In this document: positions 23,676 to 30,010 of the stretch, piece by piece
Position numbering within the stretch: the stretch's first letter is position 1
Layout: the number at the start of each line of letters is the position of its first letter
IMG/VR virus record: IMGVR_UViG_3300044675_001825
Span: 1-64,000 of that record
Source of the DNA: a virus
DNA length: 64,000 bases
Strand: one strand, 5' to 3'
Program-made: the position numbers and the translations under genes
The notes under the pieces: generated by a model
Databases searched by the model: none
What the model was told of the DNA's origin: nothing
What the model saw: the letters and a program-made list of their open reading frames with translations, nothing else

Positions 23676-24020
23676 ATTTAAATTGTTTTTTACTATTTCT
23701 ATTAATTTCTTTAAACATTCAAGTTCTGCTTCTTCATATGAACCTGATCCAACGGTAATCCATGCTGCACCTGTCCAATAAAATCCAAAATACAAACCTT
23801 CAGATTCTTTTTGAACTTTAACATCATAACCTTTCTCCCTAAACCATCTAAATGCTTGTTGGTATAGTGGTGCTAAAACTTGTTCTTTTGCTCTCAATAA
23901 TCCATAATGATGTAAAAAAACTGTTTTACTAGGAGGAGCATATAAACCAAAACACATCTCATCAAATCCTAATTCTTTTAAAGCTAATGCTTGTTCGTAG
24001 GGTATAAATTCTTTTTCCAT
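23670..24020 (-). CDS. Paralogous family protein (QQAF-W-F), 116 aa
   Basis: Same family as the 148-aa gene at 18.6-19.1 kb: N-terminus YEQALALKELGFDEMCFG, central LAPLYQQAFRWFREKGYD, and end CLKKLIEIVKNN. Family of unknown function, common in phages of gut and aquatic Bacteroidota. The two copies within 5 kb are diverged. Confidence 0.7.
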   Translation of the reverse strand: MEKEFIPYEQALALKELGFDEMCFGLYAPPSKTVFLHHYGLLRAKEQVLAPLYQQAFRWFREKGYDVKVQKESEGLYFGFYWTGAAWITVGSGSYEEAELECLKKLIEIVKNNLNP

Positions 24021-24039
24021 ATTATTTAACTTAAATTGT

Positions 24040-24195
24040 TTATTGTTCTATTGATGATCTAACATCAATTGTTGTCTCTTTTACAATCCCATGTCTGAAA
24101 TTGTATAACACCTCAACCACTAACCTCTTAGAAACTATTTTTCTAAGAGGATTAGTTGAGCCCACTAATGTGCCTTTATATATCCTACGTCTCAT
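24040..24195 (-). CDS. Small basic protein, 51 aa
   Basis: The ATG at 24195 overlaps the stop of the next gene upstream as ATGA, which makes it the preferred start over a longer frame. Basic, probably beta-rich (KGTLVGSTNPLRKIVSKRLV). Function unknown. Confidence 0.5.
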   Translation of the reverse strand: MRRRIYKGTLVGSTNPLRKIVSKRLVVEVLYNFRHGIVKETTIDVRSSIEQ

Positions 24196-24434
24196 AATAT
24201 ATATGATAATAATGATCCTATTGATATTGCACCAAGACATACAAATAACCAAAACATTAATCTATGTAATCTACTAACCTCTTTTTTATAAAGAGCTGTT
24301 TCTTGTTCACATAACTCAATTAATCTATTCTTCATAGATATGATTTCATTAGCACATTCTAATGCTTCTTGATAACTACGAGAAAGCTCTATAAGCTTCT
24401 CAATTGTCTCTTCGATGTGTGGATGTTTACTCAT
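24192..24434 (-). CDS. Coiled-coil membrane protein, 80 aa
   Basis: The start at 24434 (MSKHPHIEETIEKLIEL) overlaps the upstream gene's stop. Residues about 5-55 are heptad-like helix; a C-terminal membrane anchor (LMFWLFVCLGAISIGSLLSY) follows. The topology (cytoplasmic coiled coil, C-terminal anchor) resembles small spanin- or tail-anchored phage proteins, but no lysis gene is nearby. Confidence 0.6.
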   Translation of the reverse strand: MSKHPHIEETIEKLIELSRSYQEALECANEIISMKNRLIELCEQETALYKKEVSRLHRLMFWLFVCLGAISIGSLLSYIL

Positions 24435-24603
24435 TGTCTTTAGTTTTTTCAGATATAGACATACCAATAAATATTGGACAAAAGAATGGACTAAGTGCAT
24501 AAATAAACCAAGCACTTGCTGGAATACTATCTTCTTTACCATATGCTTCAAGCATCATTCCTAACATTACCATGTAGGAGATGAAAATGTATAACAAAAT
24601 CAT
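24427..24603 (-). CDS. Small two-pass membrane protein, 58 aa
   Basis: ATG at 24601-24603, TAA at 24427-24429. Two hydrophobic segments (LLYIFISYMVMLGMML and ASAWFIYALSPFFCPIFIG) are separated by a short charged loop (EAYGKEDSIP). It overlaps both neighbours by a few bases, which supports it as a coupled gene. It could be holin-like; no direct proof. Confidence 0.55.
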   Translation of the reverse strand: MILLYIFISYMVMLGMMLEAYGKEDSIPASAWFIYALSPFFCPIFIGMSISEKTKDNE

Positions 24604-24791
24604 AGTCCTATAAGATTATCAAAAGAGCTCTCTAACAATTCCATTAGAGAGTTTCTTTCTGTTATTAATGAATCGATTTGATCTTCTATACAATGTGTAT
24701 TCACATCATCATAAGAATCTTTAAGACTGTCCAAAGAATGTATTTCATTCTTTAAGTCTTGAATACGTTGTTCTATTTGTTCTATTCTCAT
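24600..24791 (-). CDS. Coiled-coil protein, 63 aa
   Basis: Nearly the whole protein is one amphipathic helix with heptad spacing (IEQIEQRIQDLKNEIHSLDS, ITERNSLMELLESSF). Its stop overlaps the start of the two-pass membrane protein as ATGA. Function unknown. Confidence 0.6.
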   Translation of the reverse strand: MRIEQIEQRIQDLKNEIHSLDSLKDSYDDVNTHCIEDQIDSLITERNSLMELLESSFDNLIGL

Positions 24792-24794
24792 GAT

Positions 24795-24917
24795 TTATAC
24801 ACATCTATGATTAGACCAATATCTTTTTGTTCGTGTACATTTAGATGCACAACTCTCAGTCAATAAGACCAAGACCAATAATGCTACAATAGCATAGGAA
24901 GTTTTAAAATGTTTCAT
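24795..24917 (-). CDS. Small lipoprotein, 40 aa
   Basis: ATG at 24915-24917, TAA at 24795-24797. A lipoprotein signal peptide is followed by a lipobox-like Cys (YAIVALLVLVLLTESC). The mature peptide is only about 17 residues, basic and with two further Cys (KCTRTKRYWSNHRC). It follows a CCTTAATAACA element. The short mature part suits a small envelope anchor, an o-spanin-like protein or an exclusion lipoprotein; these are guesses. Confidence 0.6.
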   Translation of the reverse strand: MKHFKTSYAIVALLVLVLLTESCASKCTRTKRYWSNHRCV

Positions 24918-24923
24918 ATTGTT

Positions 24924-24934
24924 TGTTATTAAGG
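24924..24934 (-). promoter_or_regulatory. CCTTAATAACA leader element, copy 4
   Basis: It lies six bases before the ATG of the lipoprotein gene and directly after a terminator hairpin (24937-24963), as expected for a start signal of a new transcript. Confidence 0.45.
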
Positions 24935-24936
24935 GT

Positions 24937-24963
24937 TTATTTAAAAGGGCCCAAGAAGAGCCC
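24937..24963 (-). terminator. Intrinsic terminator after the 59-aa gene
   Basis: A 6-bp G/C-rich stem with one wobble (GGGCTC/GGGCCC), a 5-base loop, and TTTTAAAT downstream on the minus strand. Confidence 0.6.
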
Positions 24964-24967
24964 ATTA

Positions 24968-25147
24968 TTATTCTGCTAATGAATACATCTCTCTTTCTAT
25001 AAACTCACATTTCTTAATGAGAGAAGAAGCTAATAGTTTAATAGAATCTATATTAGATATAATATCTTCTACTCCTTGTGTATCTAATTCTAATAGTCTA
25101 ACTATATAATGTATTTCTTTTGCTTGTACTTTAGTGTTTGCATTCAT
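24968..25147 (-). CDS. Hypothetical helical protein, 59 aa
   Basis: ATG at 25145-25147, TAA at 24968-24970. Fully helical pattern (VQAKEIHYIVRLLELDTQGV, IDSIKLLASSLIKK). It is the first gene of the leftward accessory series left of the divergent region. Function unknown. Confidence 0.55.
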   Translation of the reverse strand: MNANTKVQAKEIHYIVRLLELDTQGVEDIISNIDSIKLLASSLIKKCEFIEREMYSLAE

Positions 25148-25467
25148 AATGCTATATATATTTCGTTATTATACGTTGTTTGTTGTTTGTCAAGTTGACC
25201 TATTTATTACGTGATGGTCCTCACGTTCATATCTTTACACTCACAAAAAGTTTTTTTCTCCCTCGTAAAAAGTTTTATATACACCAACCTGATATTTTTG
25301 CACTCCACATGGTATGGACTAACTACTTATTGCTAAGCACTGCATATTTCCTGGTTATATAAACTTTTCCACTAGGAAGAATTAAACTTTTATACCTATA
25401 TATATATAAAGTTTGGAGATGTTTAGGATTTTTTCACCCACCCAGACATCTCCACCCTTGATATATA
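25148..25467 (-). other. AT-rich intergenic stretch with palindromes
   Basis: No convincing gene. It contains repeated AAAAAGTTTT-type motifs (near 25236 and 25268), an imperfect palindrome AAACTTTTATA ... TATATAAAGTTT around 25387-25414, and an 8-bp inverted repeat GGAGATGT/ACATCTCC (25415-25422, 25446-25453) enclosing a cacccaccc tract. It could hold leftward promoters or a replication origin. No full TAnnTTTG promoter was found for the leftward gene. Confidence 0.4.
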
Positions 25468-25494
25468 AGAAAAAACAGGGCTATTCTAGCCCTG
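25468..25494 (-). terminator. Intrinsic terminator overlapping the stop of the 117-aa gene
   Basis: A 7-bp stem (cagggct 25476-25482, agccctg 25488-25494) with a 5-base loop is followed by TTTTTTCTTAT on the minus strand. The TAG stop (25481-25483) lies within the hairpin. Confidence 0.85.
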
Positions 25495-25834
25495 CAAATT
25501 CTGTTGGATTACTGATCACTTCAGGTTGGAAGTTCTCAATAGTCATTGCTTCCAATGTCAATTGATTTCTTCTAACACCAATCAGTTTCTTAAATGTTAA
25601 GTAACCTACCATAGCAAGTTTACCTTCATCATTAGGTTCAATCTTAACACTTTCAACGCCACCTGCTTCTAATGTTTCATAAAAGGTGTCATCGTTGCTG
25701 ATAAATACTTTACCTTCGAAAATAAATCTACGATAAAATTGTCCTGCCATTTTTGTGTCTGCTTTGTAAGGAAATAATTTCCCATCACATTGAATCTCTG
25801 CTACTTCGTTAGCGTTTAATTTTTGAATTGCCAT
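25481..25834 (-). CDS. Hypothetical protein, 117 aa
   Basis: An isolated leftward gene in the divergent control region. Beta-rich, soluble (NEVAEIQCDGKLFPYKAD, KVFISNDDTFYETLEAGG). Tight intrinsic terminator and A-rich leader; in this position it may be a strongly expressed early or regulatory gene. No family recognised. Confidence 0.7.
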   Translation of the reverse strand: MAIQKLNANEVAEIQCDGKLFPYKADTKMAGQFYRRFIFEGKVFISNDDTFYETLEAGGVESVKIEPNDEGKLAMVGYLTFKKLIGVRRNQLTLEAMTIENFQPEVISNPTEFAGLE

Positions 25835-25969
25835 TTTGTTCTGTTTTAATGGATTAATGGGGGAGCACCCTGCTCACCCAAACGTAGGTGGGGTAGCGAG
25901 TTGGAAGTACTCTCAAACCCTACATACATGGGGGGTCTTACTATTTGGAAAAAAATTTTGGGAAAAAAA

Positions 25970-26002
25970 TTTGGAGCACACCAGTTTTTGTTTATACATT
26001 TG
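25970..26002 (+). promoter_or_regulatory. Rightward promoter 1 (Bacteroidota type)
   Basis: TTTG (25970-25973), 21 bp, TACATTTG (25995-26002). Full match to the consensus. The transcript would begin in the G-rich tract, about 145 bases before the first gene. Confidence 0.65.
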
Positions 26003-26103
26003 GTGGGTGGGTGGGTTTGTCTGTATAAGAACAGATGTTGTCTTTATAGGTCTAAAAAAAGTTCATAATATAGCATAGGAATAAAATATTTGTCTCTTAT
26101 GTG

Positions 26104-26133
26104 TTGATTATGTTTTTTTATTATATATCTTTG
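26104..26133 (+). promoter_or_regulatory. Rightward promoter 2 (Bacteroidota type)
   Basis: TTG (26104-26106), 19 bp, TATCTTTG (26126-26133), with the ATG of the first virion-side gene 20 bases downstream. The best placed promoter for the packaging/capsid operon. Confidence 0.7.
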
Positions 26134-26152
26134 TCAGTATTAAAACTAAATT

Positions 26153-26542
26153 ATGATCGTACAGAGTCTTAAGAAGGTTGTCGATACAGACATGCAATTA
26201 GCTGAGAAGTACTATAGTATATTGTTCACGATAAACAATCTTCATCTCACAGAGAGAGAAATACAGCTCATAGCTTTTACAGCTATTAAGGGTAACATTA
26301 CATATGCTAATGTAAGGGAGGAGTTCTGCAAAACCTACAACAGTACATCACCCACAATCAACAACATTGTTTCTAAGCTTAAGAGGTTAGGTATATTTAT
26401 TAAGGAGAATGGTAAGGTGAAGGTAAATCCTAAGATTATCATAGACTTCAAGAAAGACTTAATGTTGAATATAAAACTTATACATGAAGAAGCCCCAATC
26501 AATGTCAGTGAAAGAGTGGATCATCAAGAAGATGGCAATTAG
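26153..26542 (+). CDS. Winged-helix DNA-binding protein, 129 aa
   Basis: First gene of the rightward operon. The core LTEREIQLIAFTAIKG ... STSPTINNIVSKLKRLGIFI ... GKVKVNP is a winged helix-turn-helix of the MarR-like kind. It may regulate the divergent promoters or recognise packaging DNA; neither is shown by the sequence. The end overlaps the IHF-like gene by 59 bases. Confidence 0.75.
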   Translation: MIVQSLKKVVDTDMQLAEKYYSILFTINNLHLTEREIQLIAFTAIKGNITYANVREEFCKTYNSTSPTINNIVSKLKRLGIFIKENGKVKVNPKIIIDFKKDLMLNIKLIHEEAPINVSERVDHQEDGN

Positions 26543-26846
26543 TATGGTGGTGCCAGAAAAAACTATCGATGCTGTTGTGACACATCAGTTTGATTCTGCT
26601 AATGATGCTCTCAATATAAACAAGAGTGTAGAAATATCTGGGTTTGGGAAGTTTCATTTCAACCAGAAGAAAGCTCAAGGACAATATGACAAACTCAATA
26701 AGATAAAACAGGCATATGAAAGGATGCTGTTAGACGAGAACATTACAGAGACAAAGAAAAACGCTGTAGAGCTTAAACTACAAATCATCGAATCCAGTAT
26801 TAAAACATTAAAACCAAAAATAAATGAGTCTGGGACAAATATTTGA
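26484..26846 (+). CDS. IHF/HU-like DNA-bending protein, 120 aa
   Basis: The segment from WIIKKMAISMVVPEKTIDAV to VEISGFGKFHFNQKK (about residues 12-62) matches the HU/IHF family: helical dimer half, then the beta strand with GFG before the DNA-binding arm. A charged C-terminal helix follows. crAss-like phages typically carry divergent IHF-like genes among virion genes. An internal ATG (26502) is an equally possible start and would shorten the overlap. Confidence 0.7.
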   Translation: MKKPQSMSVKEWIIKKMAISMVVPEKTIDAVVTHQFDSANDALNINKSVEISGFGKFHFNQKKAQGQYDKLNKIKQAYERMLLDENITETKKNAVELKLQIIESSIKTLKPKINESGTNI

Positions 26847-27093
26847 GGGATGGAAGAATCACCTTCTTCCTCAAGAGAGAGAAAAAGCTTTTATTCAACA
26901 TGTAAGCAATGAAAGACTTGCTATATGTGAAGCATGTGACAAGCATTCTAAAAATCACACATCAGTAAGACCAGATGCACATTGCACAGAGTGTGGATGT
27001 ACATTATCTGCTAAGACTAAATGTTTAACATGTGAATGTCCATTAAAGAAATGGGTAGCACAACCAATGCCAGAAGATAATGAATCTACGTAA
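26824..27093 (+). CDS. Zinc-ribbon protein, 89 aa
   Basis: It carries CEAC, then CTEC, CTLSAKTKC and CECP: at least six metal-ligand cysteines in CxxC-type pairs, as in a small phage zinc-ribbon family. The N-terminus is helical (LGQIFEGWKNHLLPQERE). It overlaps neighbours on both sides (23 and 14 bases). DNA or protein binding is inferred. Confidence 0.75.
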   Translation: MSLGQIFEGWKNHLLPQEREKAFIQHVSNERLAICEACDKHSKNHTSVRPDAHCTECGCTLSAKTKCLTCECPLKKWVAQPMPEDNEST

Positions 27094-27355
27094 AATACCA
27101 TTAGGACCATTCATAGAAATCCTTACAGACCTGTTTGAAAATGGGGCTGATTTCATTGATTTATCAGGTAATGAGGACAATGGAACAGAAGCACCAAGAG
27201 ACACTCTTAAGATTACTGTGAAGCCTGAGTATTTATCTCCTGATATTGAGGAGGAAGAGGAAGTAATAGATCATGGAATGGATTTTCTAATAGACAATAC
27301 AAGTGATTTACCACCTTCTCCTCTTTCTAAAGATGACATTGAAGATTTAATATAA
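27080..27355 (+). CDS. Hypothetical acidic protein, 91 aa
   Basis: Acidic, probably partly disordered (IEEEEEVIDHGMDFL, then PSPLSKDDIEDLI). No family recognised. It lies between the zinc-ribbon gene and the terminase group. Confidence 0.65.
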   Translation: MNLRKIPLGPFIEILTDLFENGADFIDLSGNEDNGTEAPRDTLKITVKPEYLSPDIEEEEEVIDHGMDFLIDNTSDLPPSPLSKDDIEDLI

Positions 27356-27361
27356 TACAGC

Positions 27362-27640
27362 ATGAGCAGACAGCCAAATTATTATCGACAAATCCTACAT
27401 GTGTTAGAGAGTCTACGCAAGGCCCATCCAACATATAATATAGGAAGACATATTTCTACAGCATTGGATGGATATGACGATATATGGGGTGTCACAGATA
27501 AGGAGTTTCTTTTTGCTTTAGAGAAATATGAACTAGAATTAAACATGGATGTAGATCATATTGATCAGGAGGAGATAGAAGAGATAATAAAAGATGGCAT
27601 GAATTTGGAGAGAACATTGTTCGAAGAAGAGGAGGAATAA
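27362..27640 (+). CDS. Hypothetical protein, 92 aa
   Basis: N-terminal YYRQILHVLESLRKAHPTYN ... HISTALDGYDDIWGVTDKEF is a pattern repeated in crAss-like phages upstream of the terminase. The C-terminal half is very acidic (ERTLFEEEEE). Function unknown. Confidence 0.65.
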   Translation: MSRQPNYYRQILHVLESLRKAHPTYNIGRHISTALDGYDDIWGVTDKEFLFALEKYELELNMDVDHIDQEEIEEIIKDGMNLERTLFEEEEE

Positions 27641-27655
27641 ATTAATAACTACATA

Positions 27656-27988
27656 ATGGCAGTAAAAAAGAACACATACATCAATACAGAACTTGATTGG
27701 GCAGAACAGCAACTATCAAGTTGGAAAGAATATGTTGATGCTAATCCTTTACATACATTAGAGGATAGAATCAAGTGGAAAGAAACCAAAGCTGGTGGTG
27801 CTATGCCTATGGTGATTGCAAGCATTGAAGCTCAGGGTAAGTTTGTCCAAGAGACAATGAAAAACTACCTAGCTTTATTAGAGCAAGTGGATAAGTTACG
27901 TGAGAAAGAAGAAGCTAAGAAGGTGGAAACACGTGGTGGTCAAGAACTTGGTTCTATGGCAGAAGAATTCTTAAAAGGTAGAGGATAG
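27656..27988 (+). CDS. Candidate small terminase subunit, 110 aa
   Basis: Helical protein directly before TerL, with the stop TAG sharing its last base with the TerL GTG start. Size, coiled C-terminal helix (NYLALLEQVDKLREKEEAKK) and position suit a small terminase. No HTH is clear, so this is inference from synteny; one of the preceding small genes could be the subunit instead. Confidence 0.5.
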   Translation: MAVKKNTYINTELDWAEQQLSSWKEYVDANPLHTLEDRIKWKETKAGGAMPMVIASIEAQGKFVQETMKNYLALLEQVDKLREKEEAKKVETRGGQELGSMAEEFLKGRG

Positions 27989-30009
27989 TGAACTTACATA
28001 ATATAGAGTATAAGGATTGGTTTATCAATCAAAGACGTATTCCAGATGAAACATCTAGTGAATACAAAGCATTCTTCAATTTCCATAAGGAACTTTGTAT
28101 GAATGGCTGTATGATGGATGGACAATACATCAATCCATTTCTATATTGGCATTTAAACATATGGCATACAGAGGTGGACACCATAGATGAATATGGACGT
28201 ATCAACCAGAAGTATGCTAACCCACTGCTCAGAGATAATGAGTGGTTAGTAACAAATGAAATAGACAGAGCTCATAAAGAGAAGAAAGGCCTAGTTATAC
28301 TAGGTATTCGTCGTTTTGCTAAGTCTGTTATTGAAGCATCTTACATAGGACAAGGAGCTACGTTTGATGAGAACAGTCAGAACATTATTGCAGGACTGAA
28401 TGCTCCTGATATTAAGCTGATTACAGATAAGATTGACAAAGGACTTAACTTCCTACCTAAAGCTTGGAGATGGCAGAGGGTAGAGGATAACTGGAAGAAC
28501 CAAGTTACCCTAGGGATTAAGACCAAGGCAGGAGAGAGAATACCCTTCTCTCAGATTCTTATAAGAAACTTAGATGGTGGTAACAATGAAGAGGCTATTG
28601 CAGGTACTAAACCTCGTAGACTAATCATTGATGAGATTGGAAAAGGGTCTTTTCTACGTGGTCTTCAAGCTGCTATACCAGGTTTTACAACACCATTTGG
28701 TTGGGGATGTTCGCCCATACTTACAGGTACAGGTGGAGACATGAAGATGTTCATGGACGCAAAGAGCTTAATGTTCGATGTAGAAAACTTCAACTTTCTA
28801 GAATACAACAATGCAAAGGATGATAAGAGAGTGCATGGCTTATTCATCTCACATAAATATAGAATGGAAGCCAAAGAGGAAAGTTCTCTTGGTGCTTTCT
28901 TAGAAAAACCAGAAGGATCTTCTCTATATCAAGTGAAGATGATGGTCAGTAATGAAGAGAAAGCTACAGAGATAACCAATGGTAATCTAGAAAAGCTTAA
29001 GAAAGCTGGTGATAGAATGGCCTATCTGAAAGAGAAGATGTACTACCCACAAGAAGTGGATGACATATTCTTAAATGAAGATACTAATATATTTGATATT
29101 GAATCAGCTAAACGTCAGAAAGCCAGACTGTTAATGCAAGAAAGAACAGGAACGCCTGTTATTCTATATGATGATGGCGATGGAGTGAAACATCAATTCA
29201 CTGATAAGCTTCCTATATCAAACTTCCCTCTGAAGAATAGTGATCAAAAAGATGCTCCTGTAGTGATATACGAGTTTCCAATTGAATCTCCTCCATATGG
29301 ACTTTATGTTGCAGGAATTGACCCTTATAGACAAGGAAAGTCTGCCTACTCAAGCTCATTAGGATCTGTGTACATATATAAACGTATGCATGCTATTGCA
29401 GGAGAGAAATACCAAGATATGTTTGTGGCCAGCTATTGTGCTAGACCAGACAAGAAAGAAACATGGGAAGAGCAAGCTCGCTACCTCATCAAGTATTATA
29501 ATGCTAGAGCTCTATGTGAGAACGATGAAATCTCTTTCATAGACTACATGATAGCCAAGGGCGATCAGCATTATTTAGAGAAACAACCTGAGTGGTTAAA
29601 GGAAATTGTTCCAAACACCACAGTGAGAAGGGATTATGGAATACATAGGTCTTCTGATAAAATACGAGACTTTCTTCATGGATGTCTTAAGAAGTATACA
29701 GAGGAAGCTATACACGTAGAGAAAGATGCTGATGGTAACATCACATCAGAGATAAAGGGTATGTCAAAGATATTTGACCCTGTTTTATTAGAGGAGATGA
29801 TCCAGTATAATGAACAAGGTAACTTTGATAGAATCATTGCTGCAGAATTAGCTGTGGCATTAGCTATGAAGCTAGATCCCATTATGGGAAAAATAGGTGG
29901 AGAGGAAGATGTAAGAATCAAATCAATGTTCACAAAGAGCAAAAAGAATATGCTTTTCACAGAGAGCAGAACAATGTTTAACACACCAAAAAGTAAATTG
30001 TTTAGATAA
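27988..30009 (+). CDS. Terminase large subunit (packaging ATPase/nuclease)
   Basis: 673 residues. The ATPase domain has a deviant Walker A GIRRFAKS (106-113) and Walker B RLIIDE (211-216). The C-terminal RNase H-like nuclease has its first Asp in AGIDPYRQGKS (about 443) and acidic residues in CENDEISFIDYM and near the end. It drives DNA into the procapsid and cuts the concatemer. The start is GTG, overlapping the previous stop; no usable ATG is nearby. The length is usual for crAss-like TerL. Confidence 0.9.
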   Translation: MNLHNIEYKDWFINQRRIPDETSSEYKAFFNFHKELCMNGCMMDGQYINPFLYWHLNIWHTEVDTIDEYGRINQKYANPLLRDNEWLVTNEIDRAHKEKKGLVILGIRRFAKSVIEASYIGQGATFDENSQNIIAGLNAPDIKLITDKIDKGLNFLPKAWRWQRVEDNWKNQVTLGIKTKAGERIPFSQILIRNLDGGNNEEAIAGTKPRRLIIDEIGKGSFLRGLQAAIPGFTTPFGWGCSPILTGTGGDMKMFMDAKSLMFDVENFNFLEYNNAKDDKRVHGLFISHKYRMEAKEESSLGAFLEKPEGSSLYQVKMMVSNEEKATEITNGNLEKLKKAGDRMAYLKEKMYYPQEVDDIFLNEDTNIFDIESAKRQKARLLMQERTGTPVILYDDGDGVKHQFTDKLPISNFPLKNSDQKDAPVVIYEFPIESPPYGLYVAGIDPYRQGKSAYSSSLGSVYIYKRMHAIAGEKYQDMFVASYCARPDKKETWEEQARYLIKYYNARALCENDEISFIDYMIAKGDQHYLEKQPEWLKEIVPNTTVRRDYGIHRSSDKIRDFLHGCLKKYTEEAIHVEKDADGNITSEIKGMSKIFDPVLLEEMIQYNEQGNFDRIIAAELAVALAMKLDPIMGKIGGEEDVRIKSMFTKSKKNMLFTESRTMFNTPKSKLFR

Positions 30010-30010
30010 C

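Larger units (their letters stand above)
25835..26152 (+). promoter_or_regulatory. Divergent control region with G-rich tract
   Basis: No believable gene. From left to right: a small inverted repeat GAGCA/TGCTC, A-runs broken by G-runs, promoter 1 (25970-26002), a potential quadruplex tract GGTGGGTGGGTGGG (26002-26015) at the expected start site of promoter 1, and promoter 2 (26104-26133). Confidence 0.55.

Noticed and set aside
25180-25362. 60-codon plus-strand frame in the AT-rich region
   Set aside because: Sequence is made of AT-rich repeats; no family resemblance; likely chance.
25879-25913. Minus-strand promoter before the 117-aa gene
   Set aside because: A TACGTTTG box (25879-25886) fits the -7 consensus, but no TTG lies 19-21 bp upstream.
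25836-26078. 80-codon plus-strand frame in the divergent region
   Set aside because: It covers promoter 1 and the G-rich tract, its composition (Trp, Gly, Phe) is unlike the other genes, and it has no recognisable start context.
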